Assembly: GCF_000165425.1 (NCBI RefSeq)
Contig: NW_001799641.1
Span: 439,027 to 503,026, forward strand
Source of the DNA: Paramecium tetraurelia
Lineage: Eukaryota; Ciliophora; Oligohymenophorea; Peniculida; Parameciidae
Direction of reading: 5' to 3'
Length of the DNA stretch: 64,000 nt
Positions 12,656 to 26,194 of the stretch are shown one piece after another. A program made the position numbers and the translations under genes. Under the pieces are notes generated by a model. The model saw only the letters and a list, made by a program, of their open reading frames with translations. It searched no databases and was not told where the DNA came from. Numbering within the stretch: the stretch's first letter is position 1; each line of letters begins with the position of its first letter.

Positions 12656-14355
12656 TCATTACTATTGTATATACTATACTCTATTTTATTATTCAACTAT
12701 ATCACTTAGTGATCTTATTCTATTATCATTTTCTCTTCTCCCTTTACTCTAACCCTATATGATTAATTCAATTTTCTCTGACAATCCACTATACATCTAT
12801 TCAGCCAATCCTAAAAGGAATCTTTATGCATCCTCCACATTATTTGCAAAATAAAATTAACAAAAATTTTATTGCTATAACAACTATTACTGAATCTATT
12901 ATTGTTGCATCATTTAATATTAAATGTTTTTGAATTCCTATTCATTTGATAGAATTGCTTCATTCGCATCTATAAATGAAGTATCTAATACTATTTCTTA
13001 GGATAATTCAGTAGGACTTTATGAGAATCTATGGTTATGACTTTGAGTAGTTGTGACTTGATCTTTCTTATTTAAGTAAAATTGTTGCAGAAAATGGTAT
13101 TGTTTATTTATTTTCTACTATTTCTCTTAATATCTTAAATTAGAATTAATAAGGATTTAAATCTAACTCTAGAAACATAAAAAGTTAACATTACTTCCAA
13201 ATTTTCACAATGTCTTTCTAGTTCATTATTGGTAGTTTCAAGTGTTTTATTCAAAGTCATTTCTCTTTGGTAGTTCTTTTTGAGTCCTTCTAACGCTTAA
13301 TCATACTATTTCAATTTATCCAATAGGTTTGCATCAGTCGCCTTTCTCATATCTTATGCTTATTAAGTTTATCTTTTGGCATTCAATTCCTATATTATTA
13401 TTGCTTAGCTGAGATTAAGTTTAGGAATATCCTATGCATTTTTAATCTTTTAACTCTCTTATTAAGGTTTGCAGTTTTCTAGTTTAACTGGCAAGGGTGA
13501 TGCCAAAGGAGAATTATCAACTGAAGACAGACCTTCTGATTCTGATGAATATATATTTTCATCCTTTTTCATTGCATAAAGGATATTTTATTAGACTAAA
13601 TACACTATAATAGAGAAGTACATTTAATTAATTGATTAGGCTATGGATCCATCTACTGTTGTTGTTATAAAATAACTTTGTTGCCATTTGATATCAAGGC
13701 AGCATTTTTTATTGAGATAAGATTTGTAATCAATTTCTAAATTTAAAATAAAATTTACTAGATTTAAGCCTTGTAATTGCCTTTTTTAGGCCTCAATTTT
13801 TTTATTCTTTTTAATTTATAAAATCAACAGATCATTAAGTGTTTCAATTTAATCATGAAATTCTTTATTGATTTTGTTAGTATCAGTAATCTATTTATAT
13901 TTAATCAGGATGCCAGACTATTCATCAAATTCTGGCTTTAAAAATTCTAATTTGCATAATTAAGATTCGGCCTTGCTTAAATTATTTTATAATGTAGTAA
14001 TTTTGTTTTGTAGTGATACAATTAATTCTTTTTCATGTCTTTATGCTTCTTCAGTGATTTATTAATTGATTAATACTTAGTTTTAAGCTTGATTTCTTTC
14101 ATTTATAAGTTTCTCTATTTAAGAGTTTAATTTGGCATTTTCTTCTTAAAGATTCTTGAGGACCATAAGTAAGGCCTTATTTTACTCTTCGTTATTTTAA
14201 GGAGTCATTATTTTTAAGGCCTTTTTGTTGAGTTGAAGGAGATTGTTGAGCTCCTTGAGTTGGTCAGTCAACTGTTTGTTTTCTTATTTCAAATAATCAA
14301 TAAGTTCTTAATGTGAATTATTAGTAATGTATTAATAAGTATTAGTGGATTTCAT
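12656..14355 (-). CDS. coiled-coil protein
   Basis: ATG at 14353-14355, TGA at 12656-12658; about 557 residues with one clear 26-base intron after the coiled-coil block ending ENLE. The first 200 residues are strong coiled coil (LKELNNLLQLNKKALKI, EENAKLNSQIEKLINERNQ). Around residues 220-280 a second pair of introns may exist, since an alternative splice gives a more plausible Gln-rich reading there. The C-terminus is Gln-rich and ends RSLSDIVEQQNRVQYIQQQ. No domain recognised. Its stop lies 50 bases from the VPS26 stop (convergent pair). Confidence 0.65.
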
Positions 14356-14454
14356 ATTAATAATAATAATAATATTAATGATAAAGAGTTAATGATGGAT
14401 TGAGCCATAAAGTGTACGATTCAACAAAAGAATTAGTATTAATAAAAATTAATG

Positions 14455-15130
14455 AATATTCAAATTACTTCTGCCTCTACCACAAACATATTAAATATGG
14501 CTAAAAATACACTATATTTAGCAACTTTTCTTTAGATATTATTTATAGTCCTTCTTAATTTAGTATGATTTCGAAATCCTTTTCATAAGTAATACTTCCG
14601 AAATCAATGGTCGAGATGTATTTTAAGTAAGGCTTAATTTTTGTATGATCACTGTCTTATAGTTTCTATAATGTTCCATGGTCAACAAAAGAAGATAGAA
14701 CCTCCTTTGCTCAATCTTTGTTTTGCAATTTTCAAAGCTCTCTATCTGTCAGGCATAATCATGAAAGATGAGGAGAATATCACAGCCTCATATTATTCTT
14801 TTGTGTTTTGCAAATCATAAAAGTCTTATTCTCTTATTTCTACATTTTCATTCTACTTAAAAGTTTGCCTTACATATCTAGGATTTGGATACTTTATTTT
14901 ACCTCAATTAATTTGTATCTATATCTATCCCAACAGCAAAAATTCTTAAAGGAATCCTATTTATTATCTGTTTCATTGGGTGTCCTGTGCCTACTCCAAC
15001 ATCCAGGATGCGTATCACACTTGACATCTTTTTTCTCCAATCTATCACACATCATCACGTATGTCCATCTCGACGTTTATTTCTTAAAATACTTTGTATA
15101 GAATTTGCTGTATAACAAATTGTATATGTA
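14455..15130 (-). pseudogene. SAM-dependent methyltransferase-like, broken
   Basis: The minus strand encodes YFKKQTSRWTYVMMCDRLEKK, then the SAM-binding motif ILDVGVGTGH, an acidic second strand (FAVGIDIDTNQL), a methyltransferase-like AVIFSSSFMIMPDR, LSKGGSIFF, and IKPYLKYISTIDFGSITYEK toward the C-terminus, as in small ciliate class I methyltransferases. One normal 25-base intron is present. However, the reading frame changes by one base near 15015-15025 and again near 14682-14695, and no in-frame ATG precedes the first block before a TGA. I take it as a decaying gene, though two sequencing indels plus a missed first exon would look the same. Confidence 0.65.
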
Positions 15131-15615
15131 AATAGGTAGGTAACTCAAAACGCTTATAAAAATCCAATAATCTTGTAAAAATATATTATCAGGTTGGCCA
15201 ATTCACATGGACATTTAATTGTCAATTTATAACATCTATATAGTTATGAATGATACGACATTTATATGCCAATATGTAATAAAATTAAGATTAAATTTGT
15301 TATTTATTAGTTATGAATTATTAAATAATGAATTATGCTTAATTACATATTCATTAATTATTTTCCATTTACAATTCTGTAAAATAACTATATATTATTT
15401 ACAAGCCTTGTTATCCCAATTTTCTAAACGCAGATTTAAAATTTAATTTGATCTTCAATAATTTAAATATTTATAATTGACCCCCATTACAGTTTTTGAG
15501 AATAAAATATTTACTATCCGTGATTAATTTATAGACTGTTCTATAAATATAAAAAAGTTAAAACAATTTTATTCACATTATATCAAATATAATTAAATTT
15601 AAGTTTCATACTTGA
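15131..15615. other. AT-rich intergenic stretch
   Basis: No convincing gene. A 75-codon standard-code frame at 15219-15446 is low-complexity and hydrophobic, and I regard it as chance. The stretch should contain the promoter of the gene starting at 15616. Confidence 0.4.
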
Positions 15616-17073
15616 ATGGGATCTGCAGTATGTAAGAAAGAAGAAATTGAAATAAAGAATCTTTATTAGCTTTATCATAGAGTGAGTAAATAAAATCTAT
15701 CTGATCAAATATCTAGTGAATTGCACTCCATACGGACAAGACTGATTAAAGATAAAATTCCTAAAGAATACTAATTACTTTATAATATCCTCCTTAATAA
15801 TATTTAGGAAGAATCAATACTAGAAACTCAAAGACACAAATTCCAATAAGAACAATAATTAAATTGTTCTAAAATTCGGAATGATTGCCAATTATATAAA
15901 TCACAGTCACTTTTTTTTAGAAGTTTCAGATTTTACAATTTTGAAGAGCTTAGAAATTATATTGTTAAGGATGAATACAAAAATAACACTTTTATATTTG
16001 AGATTCTTAACCTATTTAACACAACTGATATTTATTGCTAAAAGGTTAAGTTATTTCTTTCAAGAATCAATGCAAAATATTATATGCTCTTTTATTCTCT
16101 TCTCTGGAAACAATACAAACAAAATATCAATGTTCTGAGCTCTATTTTTCCTTTTGAATTTATGAATGATGGTCAATATCAAAAAATTCCATTTGATTTC
16201 TCTTTTTAATAATTCATGTATAAAATATGGGGAAACAATATTTAACCTAGATTGAATAAGCATTAAATCTAGGATCTATTACATAATAAAAAAAATAAAG
16301 AATTAATTCAATATTTTAAAGATTTTATTGAGATATCAACTAACGAATATCAATTAACTTATTTAGGAAATGTAGGACTTACTTATTCAAATGGGTTTCA
16401 AGATTTCTTAAACTAACTATTAGAATTGTTAAATGAAGAATTTGATAGATCATTTAATAACAAAGTTGAAGCAATACTTAAGTATGTAAAGGAAAATAGA
16501 TTCTTAAATCAACTAGTAAATGAATAAATACTCATTTATTATATTTATCCATCGGTTTTTAAATATATTGAATTTTAATTGTCTCTGATTTTAAAAGAAT
16601 AATTCAAGGTCACGAAGAAATATTTAAAAGAGTAAATTATTTAAGATAAGGTTTCAAGCAACACTCTCTCAAAATTACTTTTGGAAGAAAATGACGAAAA
16701 TTAAACCAAAATTTCAAATACACTATCTTCTCAATGTAAAACTAATTACACATCTTCTTTGAAAGCGGATTATTTATCTGTTTAAAATTAAGATGAAACT
16801 ACATTCTTTAATTTTGAGAAGAATATATGGGACAATTTCGCTGATGTACAACGATCTAGCTGTTTAAATATGATTGAGTTAAGTAACAAAGTGGATGAAG
16901 CAAAGTTAATTATAGAGAATAGATCCAATAAAATATTTAGGATATTCAATCTAGAAAATCCCAAACAATAAGAGTTTGCTATTTAATACATCAACATCAT
17001 GTTTAATTACACTCATATTAATAATAAAGAGGAGATATCGGAATTATTACTTTAACTTAGTTTGTTTTATTGA
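15616..17073 (+). CDS. MGSAVC-start hypothetical protein
   Basis: Intronless ORF of 485 residues, ATG 15616 to TGA 17071-17073. The N-terminus MGSAVCKKEE fits the pattern for N-myristoylation (Gly2, Ser-like position 6 replaced by Cys) with a palmitoylatable Cys6, so membrane attachment is likely. The body is helical, rich in Asn, Phe and Lys, with no transmembrane segment and no family I recognise. A Ser/Asn-rich linker lies around residues 340-400. Confidence 0.7.
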
Positions 17074-17231
17074 TTTGATTATAATTTTTATTCTATTTAC
17101 TTTATCAATTTAATGATTTATTTCTTTATACATCCATCTTTAAAATTGCACAATAATAACTGATTATTAATAGCTTAAAGTAGTCCTATTCAATGTTTTA
17201 TTGGTTAACTTAAGGAAATGAAATTATCACT

Positions 17232-17949
17232 TCATTTATCTTTAGTAAAGCCAGAGGATTATTTATGATTTATGGATTATCTAAGGATTCCAGTAATTTT
17301 TATAACATTTTCTAAAAGGATTATACAATATTCTAATACTTCTAAGAATGAAATCATTTAAAGTTATGAATTAACTCTTAAGTCATACTTTTTATTTGAT
17401 TTTTATTATGAAAACAATGATGTGATGCCAATCATTTCTTCTGATTGCGGCTCAATCTTACTTTAGGATACTTGCATTTTATTATCCTCAAGTTCAAATA
17501 AAGTCGTTTAAGTACTAAGTGGATCGAAGCACAATAGATATTTAAAGAAAGAAGTTTGATTTTCTGAAATTTCTGCTTCAGACGATGTTTAAATCTACGT
17601 ATGTAATTTTAAATAATTATGTGGATTACTATCTGTGATATACCATCCTATAATAGCAATTGTTAATTAAACCTACTATATCCAAATTTTTAAACAGGTT
17701 CCACTTATCTCCTTTTAAACGCAGTTATTATCTTTCCTTCAAAAATTCAACCTCATTTTGAGTCAATTCTTCCTTACCTGAATAACTTATCTCAAATGAA
17801 TCCAAGATATCAGTCTTATTAATCTTGGCATTGTAGAAACCCAACAATATCCCTGCATGAAGAGTTTTGCCAGGGAAATTGACTTTGTTGGCCAAAATTT
17901 ATGAAGAGATGCTTAATAGCACTTGTGGATGTACATTAGTTTATTACAT
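17232..17949 (-). CDS. MPN-domain protein, likely COP9 signalosome subunit CSN6
   Basis: 230 residues with one 25-base intron. MPN fold signals: NVHPQVLLSISSQILANKV, then HAGILLGFYNAKINKTDILD, then DIVGWYITDSNPH, LLCFDPLSTQTT, and a helical C-tail (YDLRVNSQLQMISFLEVLEY). The JAMM metal-binding motif (HxH...D) is absent, as in MPN-minus subunits. GWYIT with the following helix fits CSN6 best; eIF3f and PSMD7 are alternatives. CSN6 pairs with CSN5 in the complex that removes Nedd8 from cullins. Start chosen at the ATG (17947-17949) giving MQQTNVHP. Confidence 0.7.
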
Positions 17950-17974
17950 TAAATTTTATATATTTTAATAATGT

Positions 17975-18890
17975 TTCTTGATTAAATCAGTCTATTTAAA
18001 AGAAACTCTAAATTTTAACCTCAATTAGCTTCTATTGATATTACTAAGCCGCTTATTGATACAACCAAATTGATTAATTACTCTGATCCTGTTCATATCT
18101 TATTTGCATCATAAAAACATTACTCATAGAGATCTCAACCCAAGAAATATATTAATTGATGTTGAACACTAAGTGTCTAACTCTGTGATTTTAACAGTGC
18201 CAAACAATTGTTCACTTCCATTCCTTCTCTAATTTATGTTGGTGAACACAATTACCGAGCTCCTGAATTATTATTAGGATCTAAATTATATAGTTAATAA
18301 GTTGATATTGGAGTTTGGGGTGTATCATAGCAGAATACTTTTAGGCAAATAACTGTTCAATGAATCTAATACTGTTGAAACCATGGCAGATATTATAAGA
18401 TTACTTGGAACACCTACTCTTGAAGAGATAAAAAATCTAAAGTCTTAAATATTAAATCTAAAAATGCCTGAAACTCCTAAGTTTTCAATGTCTAAACGGT
18501 TTTAAGAAATTTAAAATGATTAATTGGTAGATTTATTAGAAAAAATCTTTGTTTATGATCCTAATTAAAGTATATCTGCATTTGAAATTCTACTGCATCC
18601 TTTCTTTCAAGAAATAAAATAACCAAACATCAAAATTAATTCAAAGTCTTTACCGAATTTATTTAATTTTACAAAAGGTATTGTTTCTATTTAAAGCCTA
18701 TTTGGTAAATAATATAAAACTATTATTATTATTATTATCAATCTGTCTTTAAATTATAGAGGAGCTATCATCGAATGAATATGCGGTGAACAAAAATAGA
18801 TTAATTCCAATATAGTTTACAGAGAAATAAAAAAGATTTGAATATCTGACAACAAGTAAGGATGATGCTAAATTGCTATTAAATAAATGA
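17975..18890 (+). pseudogene. decayed CMGC (GSK3-like) protein kinase
   Basis: Only the C-lobe half of a kinase is recognisable: HRDLNPRNILID (catalytic loop), CDFNSAKQL (DFG position reads DFN), EHNYRAPELLLGSK, WG-CIIAEY, LGKQLFNESNT, LGTPTLEEI, and YDPNQSISAFEILLHPFF, ending at TGA 18888-18890. The blocks lie in different frames, with at least three small shifts that no 20-31-base intron explains, and no N-lobe (Gly loop, VAIK) is found upstream, where CSN6 begins instead. A head-truncated, inactive copy of a GSK3-like kinase. Confidence 0.75.
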
Positions 18891-18949
18891 TGATATTGCT
18901 ATTATTCTATATTATATTATAAATCTCATTTAAACACAAAAATATTCGA

Positions 18950-19856
18950 TCAAACAAACTTATCTTTATCATCATTAAATGTGAATTGTTTAGCAAAATG
19001 CTTTATTACTATGAACATTATCAAGCAAATAGATATTATTGTATATTAGTAATTATCAAAATTCAATTAAAATATTTAATCGCTCTATTAACAAGATGTC
19101 TAAAATTGATTCAATAATTCTTCAATTGCTGTAATATGTTAATCAAACAACAATTAAGCAAACTCTGTGTTATTGCTAATAATCCAACCATCAATCCAAG
19201 ATTAAATTTGATTAATTTATTGAAATTTGCCCTTGATTTCTTTAAACTAATTATAATCTTTAATTGAAGACATATATGATTGTAAATCCTAACACTAGCT
19301 TTTGTTGTTAACTAGTTTAATTACTTCATTTGTGAAATTATACTATTATTGAAATTCAATGAAATCCAAGTTTTAAGAAAATTCTTTAATATACTTAACT
19401 GGGTTTGTTGAGAACAAAATGTTTTCTGTTAAGTGTTTATCAACCTTATGATGTATGATAATATAAAATTCGTCAGTAAAATAATACTTTTTCAATTCAT
19501 TATACTATTCCTTTAATTCACTATTAGACAATAAGTTCTAATATTGATAATAAACAACAATAGCTTAATTTTTAACATATGTTATTTCTGGGTTTAATTT
19601 TGTTTTTCCATATGAAAATCTTGTGTTATTGAAATAATTAGAAAAATTAGAATTCAAAATATTCTTCTTAATCTCTTAATCTTGTAAATTTGGGATATAA
19701 TTGTGACTTGTACTTATCAATTATCTATTCAAATAATTTGGTAATCCTATCTGTAAATGATAAAATAATTCTTACACTATTTTATTAATCTAATATTAAA
19801 AATGTGTGGGTATATATTTATGCTTTGATTAATGCAAAATACAATATTAATAACAT
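18950..19856 (-). CDS. secreted or type I membrane protein
   Basis: 293 residues with one 25-base intron (19751-19775). The N-terminus MLLILYFALIKAQ is a short signal peptide. The ectodomain of about 240 residues is rich in Asn, Gln and Tyr with a few Cys. A single helix near the C-terminus (YTIISICLIMFIVIKHFAK) is followed by a short charged tail. This is the layout of a single-pass surface protein. No family recognised. Confidence 0.7.
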
Positions 19857-19900
19857 ATTTATTAAAATGTGATTAATAAATAAATACATTTTAAATAGTA

Positions 19901-21918
19901 TCATTAAAGATTAACAAATCTGAATTTCTTATTCTTTATTTTTAAAATGAAAGTTTGATCATCTTTGCAAACAAAATAGATTAATTAAGAATTCTACTTC
20001 CCTTAAATAGTGACTTCTTATTTATTCATAATAATGTCACACTTTGAACTAGACAGAATTTTCATCTTTCCATCAGCAATCAAGATGCAAACATCGCTAA
20101 TGATATATAATTTCCATTTCTCAGATCGGATCTATAATATAATTATAAAATACTTCTTTTTATTCTTTCAATAGCATAGGAGTACAATAATGATTGAAAA
20201 CATGATACAATGAATTATCAATTTGCTATTCACATAATTTTACAATCTATTAAGATTACAATTACTCAATGATTGATTAAATAAATTTTGAACTCAAGTT
20301 ATCTCCATTGTTAATAGTTTAGATGTTTTAGAAAAAACATTTGAAAGCATTTTCTTTATCATATTTATCACTTTGAACGTCCAAAATAACAAGGGCAAAT
20401 GTAAACATATGTAATGATTCTTCCGATTTGAATGGAAAAGTCTGAGCTTTTGAATTGTGAAAATTAAATTCATAAAACCGCCGACTAAATTCTTTAACCA
20501 GAATGTCTAATATAAATGGATCATTCTGAACTAGCAATTTATTGAATAATCCTTATAAAGAATCAATTAGATTGTCAGTCATTACTATTTTATCAACAAA
20601 TAATTTTAGAATTAGTTATTATTCTTGCAAATTGATGTTGCATAATAATCTATATAAATATAATTCTATAGTACTTTGATATTTGCACTTTGTTTTTTAA
20701 TTCAATATCTTAGAATAGCCAGTTAATGATGGATTAGGGAGTAGGTTTGATCATTTAAGTAGCAATCATAAATGATATACCAATAATGGAAGAGTGGTTG
20801 AATAAATCTAGTGATAAATTTTCAGAATTGTAATCATGCTTAATTAGTTTAACTTAATCGAGAAAGGCGACAAGTTCTCTGGATGAATTTTACAAAAGCA
20901 CTAACTGGTTTAAAGAATACTAAAATTATACAATTGATTTTATACCATTTCATCAAAAGATCTAGGGATTGAATTTTAGTGAGAGATTATATTACGATTA
21001 ATTTTAGAAGACAGATCCTTATAACAATCCTAAATGTCTTTGTGTTCATTCTCAGAAATTATGGATCTACTTATTGAATCTTAAAATCCTTAATTCTCTT
21101 TTTCTTTTGAAATCAATTTAGTCGGAGATAAATTTGGACTTATGAGTTTTCCTTATGACACTTTCTCACATAGACTGTTACATTCCTAACTTTTTCTAAT
21201 ATCAGAAATTCAGTTTACAGTCTTTATTGTTTGAGAAACTAAAAATATTCCTCATGTTATCTTTATGCAGGATCAATTCTCTTAACTTGTCTCTCGACAA
21301 ATGAATTCTATATCTCTATAGATGATTTAAATATTTCTGAGGTCATTTTGTCCCTTACTAAATCTTATGCCAGATTGCCTTCTCGATTTCTTATTTTTGG
21401 ATCTGCACCTGCTTTTAGTAAGACTGAACAAACCTAAGCTCTTTAGTAAAAAGCTGCTACATGTAATGCTTAAATTTAGACAATAATCTATACGAGTCCA
21501 TCCTGCCATATCTGTGATATCTATATTAGCATTATTATTAATAAGTTCTTAGACTACTTGAATTGATCCATATCTGGATGCTATATGTCTAAGTAAATAC
21601 TTATAAACTCAATTTTTACAAGGGAGATGTTCTATCTTCATCCAAAATGTTGATGTTAATCCCATTATTTAAGTAGAATCGAATTAACCCTAAATTACGT
21701 CCTGATGCTGCCTTGAAAAAGTTCTTCTCATTTTCTGTTAGATAAGCAGTTGACTGTTATGTGATTCGACCTTTAAAAATATTCAATTACTAACCTCTAG
21801 CTTTGTCTACTTCAAGTCCAATTTGCAATTCGTTCGGATCAAACGTCTCGTGATCCTAAGCCATGCATCCCAGACAATTAGCTGGATTTCTCCTTTTATG
21901 TTAAATTGTATTTCCCAT
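19901..21918 (-). CDS. ankyrin-Sec7-PH protein (Arf-GEF-like), catalytic Glu absent
   Basis: About 616-624 residues with six or seven introns. It starts MGNTIQHKRRNP (possible myristoylation). Ankyrin repeats follow (SPLHIASRYGSIQVVQELI; ACT-C|CA splice giving WTPLHVAAFYQRAQ; LLKAGADPKIRNREG), then a Ser-rich linker, a Sec7-like fold (TPQSIINWLFQDIEL; NLQEQQLILKLFVDKIVM; FSRRFYEFN; MFTFALVILDVQ; INNGDNLSSKF), and a PH-like end (RSEKWKLYIISDVCILIADG). Sec7 domains activate Arf GTPases through a glutamate in a YLGE-type loop; here the aligned loop (around 20640-20680) reads ISKLLCN. The protein may bind Arf or membranes without exchange activity. Domain calls are by eye; PH is the weakest. Confidence 0.72.
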
Positions 21919-22002
21919 TAGAGTAATTTATTAATTTATATAGCTATATTTATAAAAATCATTTAGGAAGTAAAAGGAAAAAATCCTGCTCAGACTAACA
22001 TT

Positions 22003-22560
22003 TCAATATTAGATACTATGTTTTTTGAGTTATTTTTATTAATTTTCTATTATCTTTTTAAGTTAAACAATTTCTTGCTTTAATTATGATTCTGTTATTT
22101 ATTACTTTTTTTAAGTGATTTCATATGAATTGATGATATCTTTAGTTTTGATTAATAATTTCTTTAACTAAGATTATAATTTTTGATTAACTGTGCCTTC
22201 ATCTTCTTAAAATGGATTGACAGATTTCGGTAATATTTTTTCTATTATTTTATGACTACTGTTAGATTTTTAATTTTGTTTAGATAATCTCTAATTATAA
22301 CTAGTGCTGTTTGTTAAACTGATTGTTGTTGATTAACTTGATATTTTATGTGCATGATTAGCTTTTAATTCAATTTATGTTGATTCAGTTTTGCATCTAC
22401 TATCCTTTGTACCTTCGCCTTTTTGTAAGCTTCTTGATTAATTTTGAAAAAATTCATGGAAACTATTTAGATTACCATAATTAAGCATTGATGGTTAACT
22501 ATTTTATGCTCGATGTGTTGCCATTTTTATTTTCGGTGTTCTAACCTGTACTATCAACAT
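22003..22560 (-). CDS. small coiled-coil protein
   Basis: Intronless, 185 residues, ATG 22558-22560 to TGA 22003-22005. The N-terminal 110 residues are polar and Ser/Gln-rich; the last 65 are coiled coil (LKKLLIKTKDIINSYE, LKQEIVQLKKIIENQQ). No recognised family. Divergent with RPS17 across about 200 bases. Confidence 0.65.
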
Positions 22561-22758
22561 TAATAAATATATAGAAATTAAAATATTTATCACTTAACTA
22601 ATAAATACTTTATTAAGTGTTTAAGGATTATCATAATGTATGTATTCAAAGTCAATAGCAAAAAAGAATTAAGAATTTATGTATTAAATGCATTTTTAAT
22701 GTTTTGCTGTGATTTATTTTTCATAAATTAAAGATATAAATTTTTTTCAAATTCATTC

Positions 22759-23201
22759 ATGGGAAGAGTTAGAAATAAGACAGTAAAGAAAGGCAGCTAA
22801 AGTCCTCATTGAAAAATACTACATGAAACTCACTTCCGATTTTCATTTCAATAAAAAGATTCTCTCAGAAGTTGGATAAGTACCATCAAAAAAATTGAGA
22901 AATAAAATTGCTGGATTCGCAACACATCTTTTGAAGAGAATCTAAACTGGATCAGTAAAGGGCATCTCACTCAAAGTAATGTTCACATTTCAAACTATAG
23001 ATTTAAGAAGAAGAAAGAGAGAGAAGATTGGACTACGTCCCTGAAAAATCATCTGTTGATATTGACAATCTTAGAGGAGATCAAGATGTTAAAAGAATGC
23101 TTGAAAAAGCTGGTTTGGAAATTGACATTCCCATTGATGAGCCTGTTGTCGAAGAAAAATAATAAAAATAACCAAGAAGAGGATAAAGAAGATAATAATG
23201 A
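22759..23201 (+). CDS. RPS17: 40S ribosomal protein S17 (eS17), one frame break
   Basis: Starts MGRVRNKTVKK and continues AAKVLIEKYYMKLTSDFH, PSKKLRNKIAGFATHLLKR, GISLK, one 25-base intron, then EEERERRLDYVPEKS and an acidic tail, ending at TGA 23199-23201. This matches eS17 along its length. Between KTVKK and AAKVL the sequence holds one extra base (about 22791-22793), so the frame as given stops early; the 418 exon bases are not a multiple of three. RPS17 is essential and highly conserved, so an assembly indel or a dying duplicate is more likely than function. The C-terminal Arg/Gln extension is unusual but may reflect where the stop falls. Confidence 0.9.
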
Positions 23202-23260
23202 TTCTGAAAGTACATTTATTAAAGTAAAAAGCATAAAAAAATACATCTAATATTTAATAT

Positions 23261-24738
<1,478 letters not shown>

Positions 24739-24869
24739 TTTTTATTTAAATGACTTATACTAAATAATTATTGCCATTAAATCTTATTGACATTTTCTAA
24801 GTTAATTAATTTATTACCTAGTAGTCGTTGGCTTTTTTTTATCTGGAGTGAATTCAATCAGAGGTTAAG

Positions 24870-25710
24870 AACTAGCATGGGTTTAAAATTTTTATGTTTC
24901 AATAAATTAGGCACTGTTAGATTTCTAATGAACTTTTAACTGGGCTTCTAATTGCCCTAAGGTTGGTATTTATTAAGATTAATTTTTGGCACTTTAGATT
25001 GCTAAAGTCTTTTAAATGTTCAATCTCGATAATAAATCCAATGATTATTTCTATTTGATTTCCTGGATTGCTTATTACGCTTTTTATTTCAAATTTTGAT
25101 CTGCCTTGGTGGATGCAGAAAAAGGTAAAGTTTTTAAAATGTCTTATTATAATAGCTGCTTAGGGGCTTTGAGTAATGATAATATATCTAAGTACATGTG
25201 ATTGTAAATTCATCCAATACATTTTCTATTGATTTGATTTTTGATTATGAATTTTGATGAGAATGTGGTTGTGTTTTCATGTGATTTCCATTGCTTTTCA
25301 CCTATATTTTCTAATCATTCCTTTCTTAACTAATAATTTTAGGTGACATGAACCCTCTCGATTTAAGCACATTTTATTGTTATATTTTTCTTGAGTTTTG
25401 CCTATATTATATATTTCGTTACTACTATTATGATATTTTTAAGTTTGGTTAAGAATTATTTGATTTCAGCAAAGGACTTTGTTGTGGGCCAATTGATTTC
25501 TTCATTGTGTACACAAATTTATACTTTTTACTCCAATTAAAATAAGGAGAATTAGACTTTCGAGCATTTAGAGCTTCTCTAGNNNNNNNNNNNNNNNNNN
25601 NNNNNNTATGTTTTTTAGTGTTGCTTCTTTTGGAGCATTACTTTTTAGTTAGTATTATGAGAATATAAATAAATGGTAAATATATGCAAAATCATTCATT
25701 AGTAAATAAT
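24870..25710 (+). CDS. multi-pass membrane protein interrupted by scaffold gap
   Basis: Open frames on the plus strand give DLPWWMQKKVKFLKMSYYN, a long hydrophobic stretch (IVIFFLSFAYIIYFVTTIM), then KNYLISAKDFVVGQLISSL up to the N run, and after it MFFSVASFGALLFSQYYEN followed by a likely intron. The pieces lie in different frames, joined by introns I could not all place, and part of the coding sequence is hidden by the 24 N. It reads as a polytopic membrane protein. I do not recognise the family with any confidence. Confidence 0.4.
25583..25606. other. assembly gap (24 N)
   Basis: Run of 24 undetermined bases inside an apparent coding region. The true length of missing sequence is unknown. 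Confidence 0.98.
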
Positions 25711-26194
25711 AAAATTATTTTTGTAATTGCAATCAAATACAAGTTATATCGATAATTAATTCGACTGCAATTTAAATTTCAATTATTAGTGGTATTTTAT
25801 TTTTGAAAATGCATTCAAGGAATTATTATTATTAAATGAATATTAGTTTATAGGAAATAATTGTTGAATTAATATTAAATATTCATATTTATTGTAACTC
25901 TTTAATTTTAATTCTTTATCTATAAACTCTTATTTGCTTAAGTTTATAATGAAATAATTATTAGAGTATAATAATACTTAAGAATAGAATGATTTTTTTT
26001 ATTAATACTAATTTTTAAATAAAGGCTAATCTCTTAATATTTTGAAATTTTAAAAGAGTATTTCAGAGTTTATTCGAGATAATTATGGTTTAACAATATA
26101 ATAATATGATAATATATTAATTGTTATATGATGACTTAAATATTTGATAATGAAAAAAATTAATAATTAAATTTTTAACAGAAACATCTAAAAA
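25711..26194. other. AT-rich intergenic stretch
   Basis: About 480 bases of very AT-rich sequence with homopolymer runs. No frame, RNA or repeat unit that I can support. Confidence 0.4.

Noticed and set aside
15219-15446. 75-codon hydrophobic open frame on the plus strand
   Set aside because: Low-complexity, no intron-exon logic around it, and not longer than expected by chance in such AT-rich DNA.
18678-18760. An 80-base intron in the kinase remnant
   Set aside because: Far longer than every other intron in the window (20-31 bases); decay of the gene explains the frame loss better.
22785-22800. A retained internal eliminated sequence as cause of the RPS17 break
   Set aside because: Paramecium eliminated sequences are TA-bounded and at least about 26 bases; here only one base is in excess.
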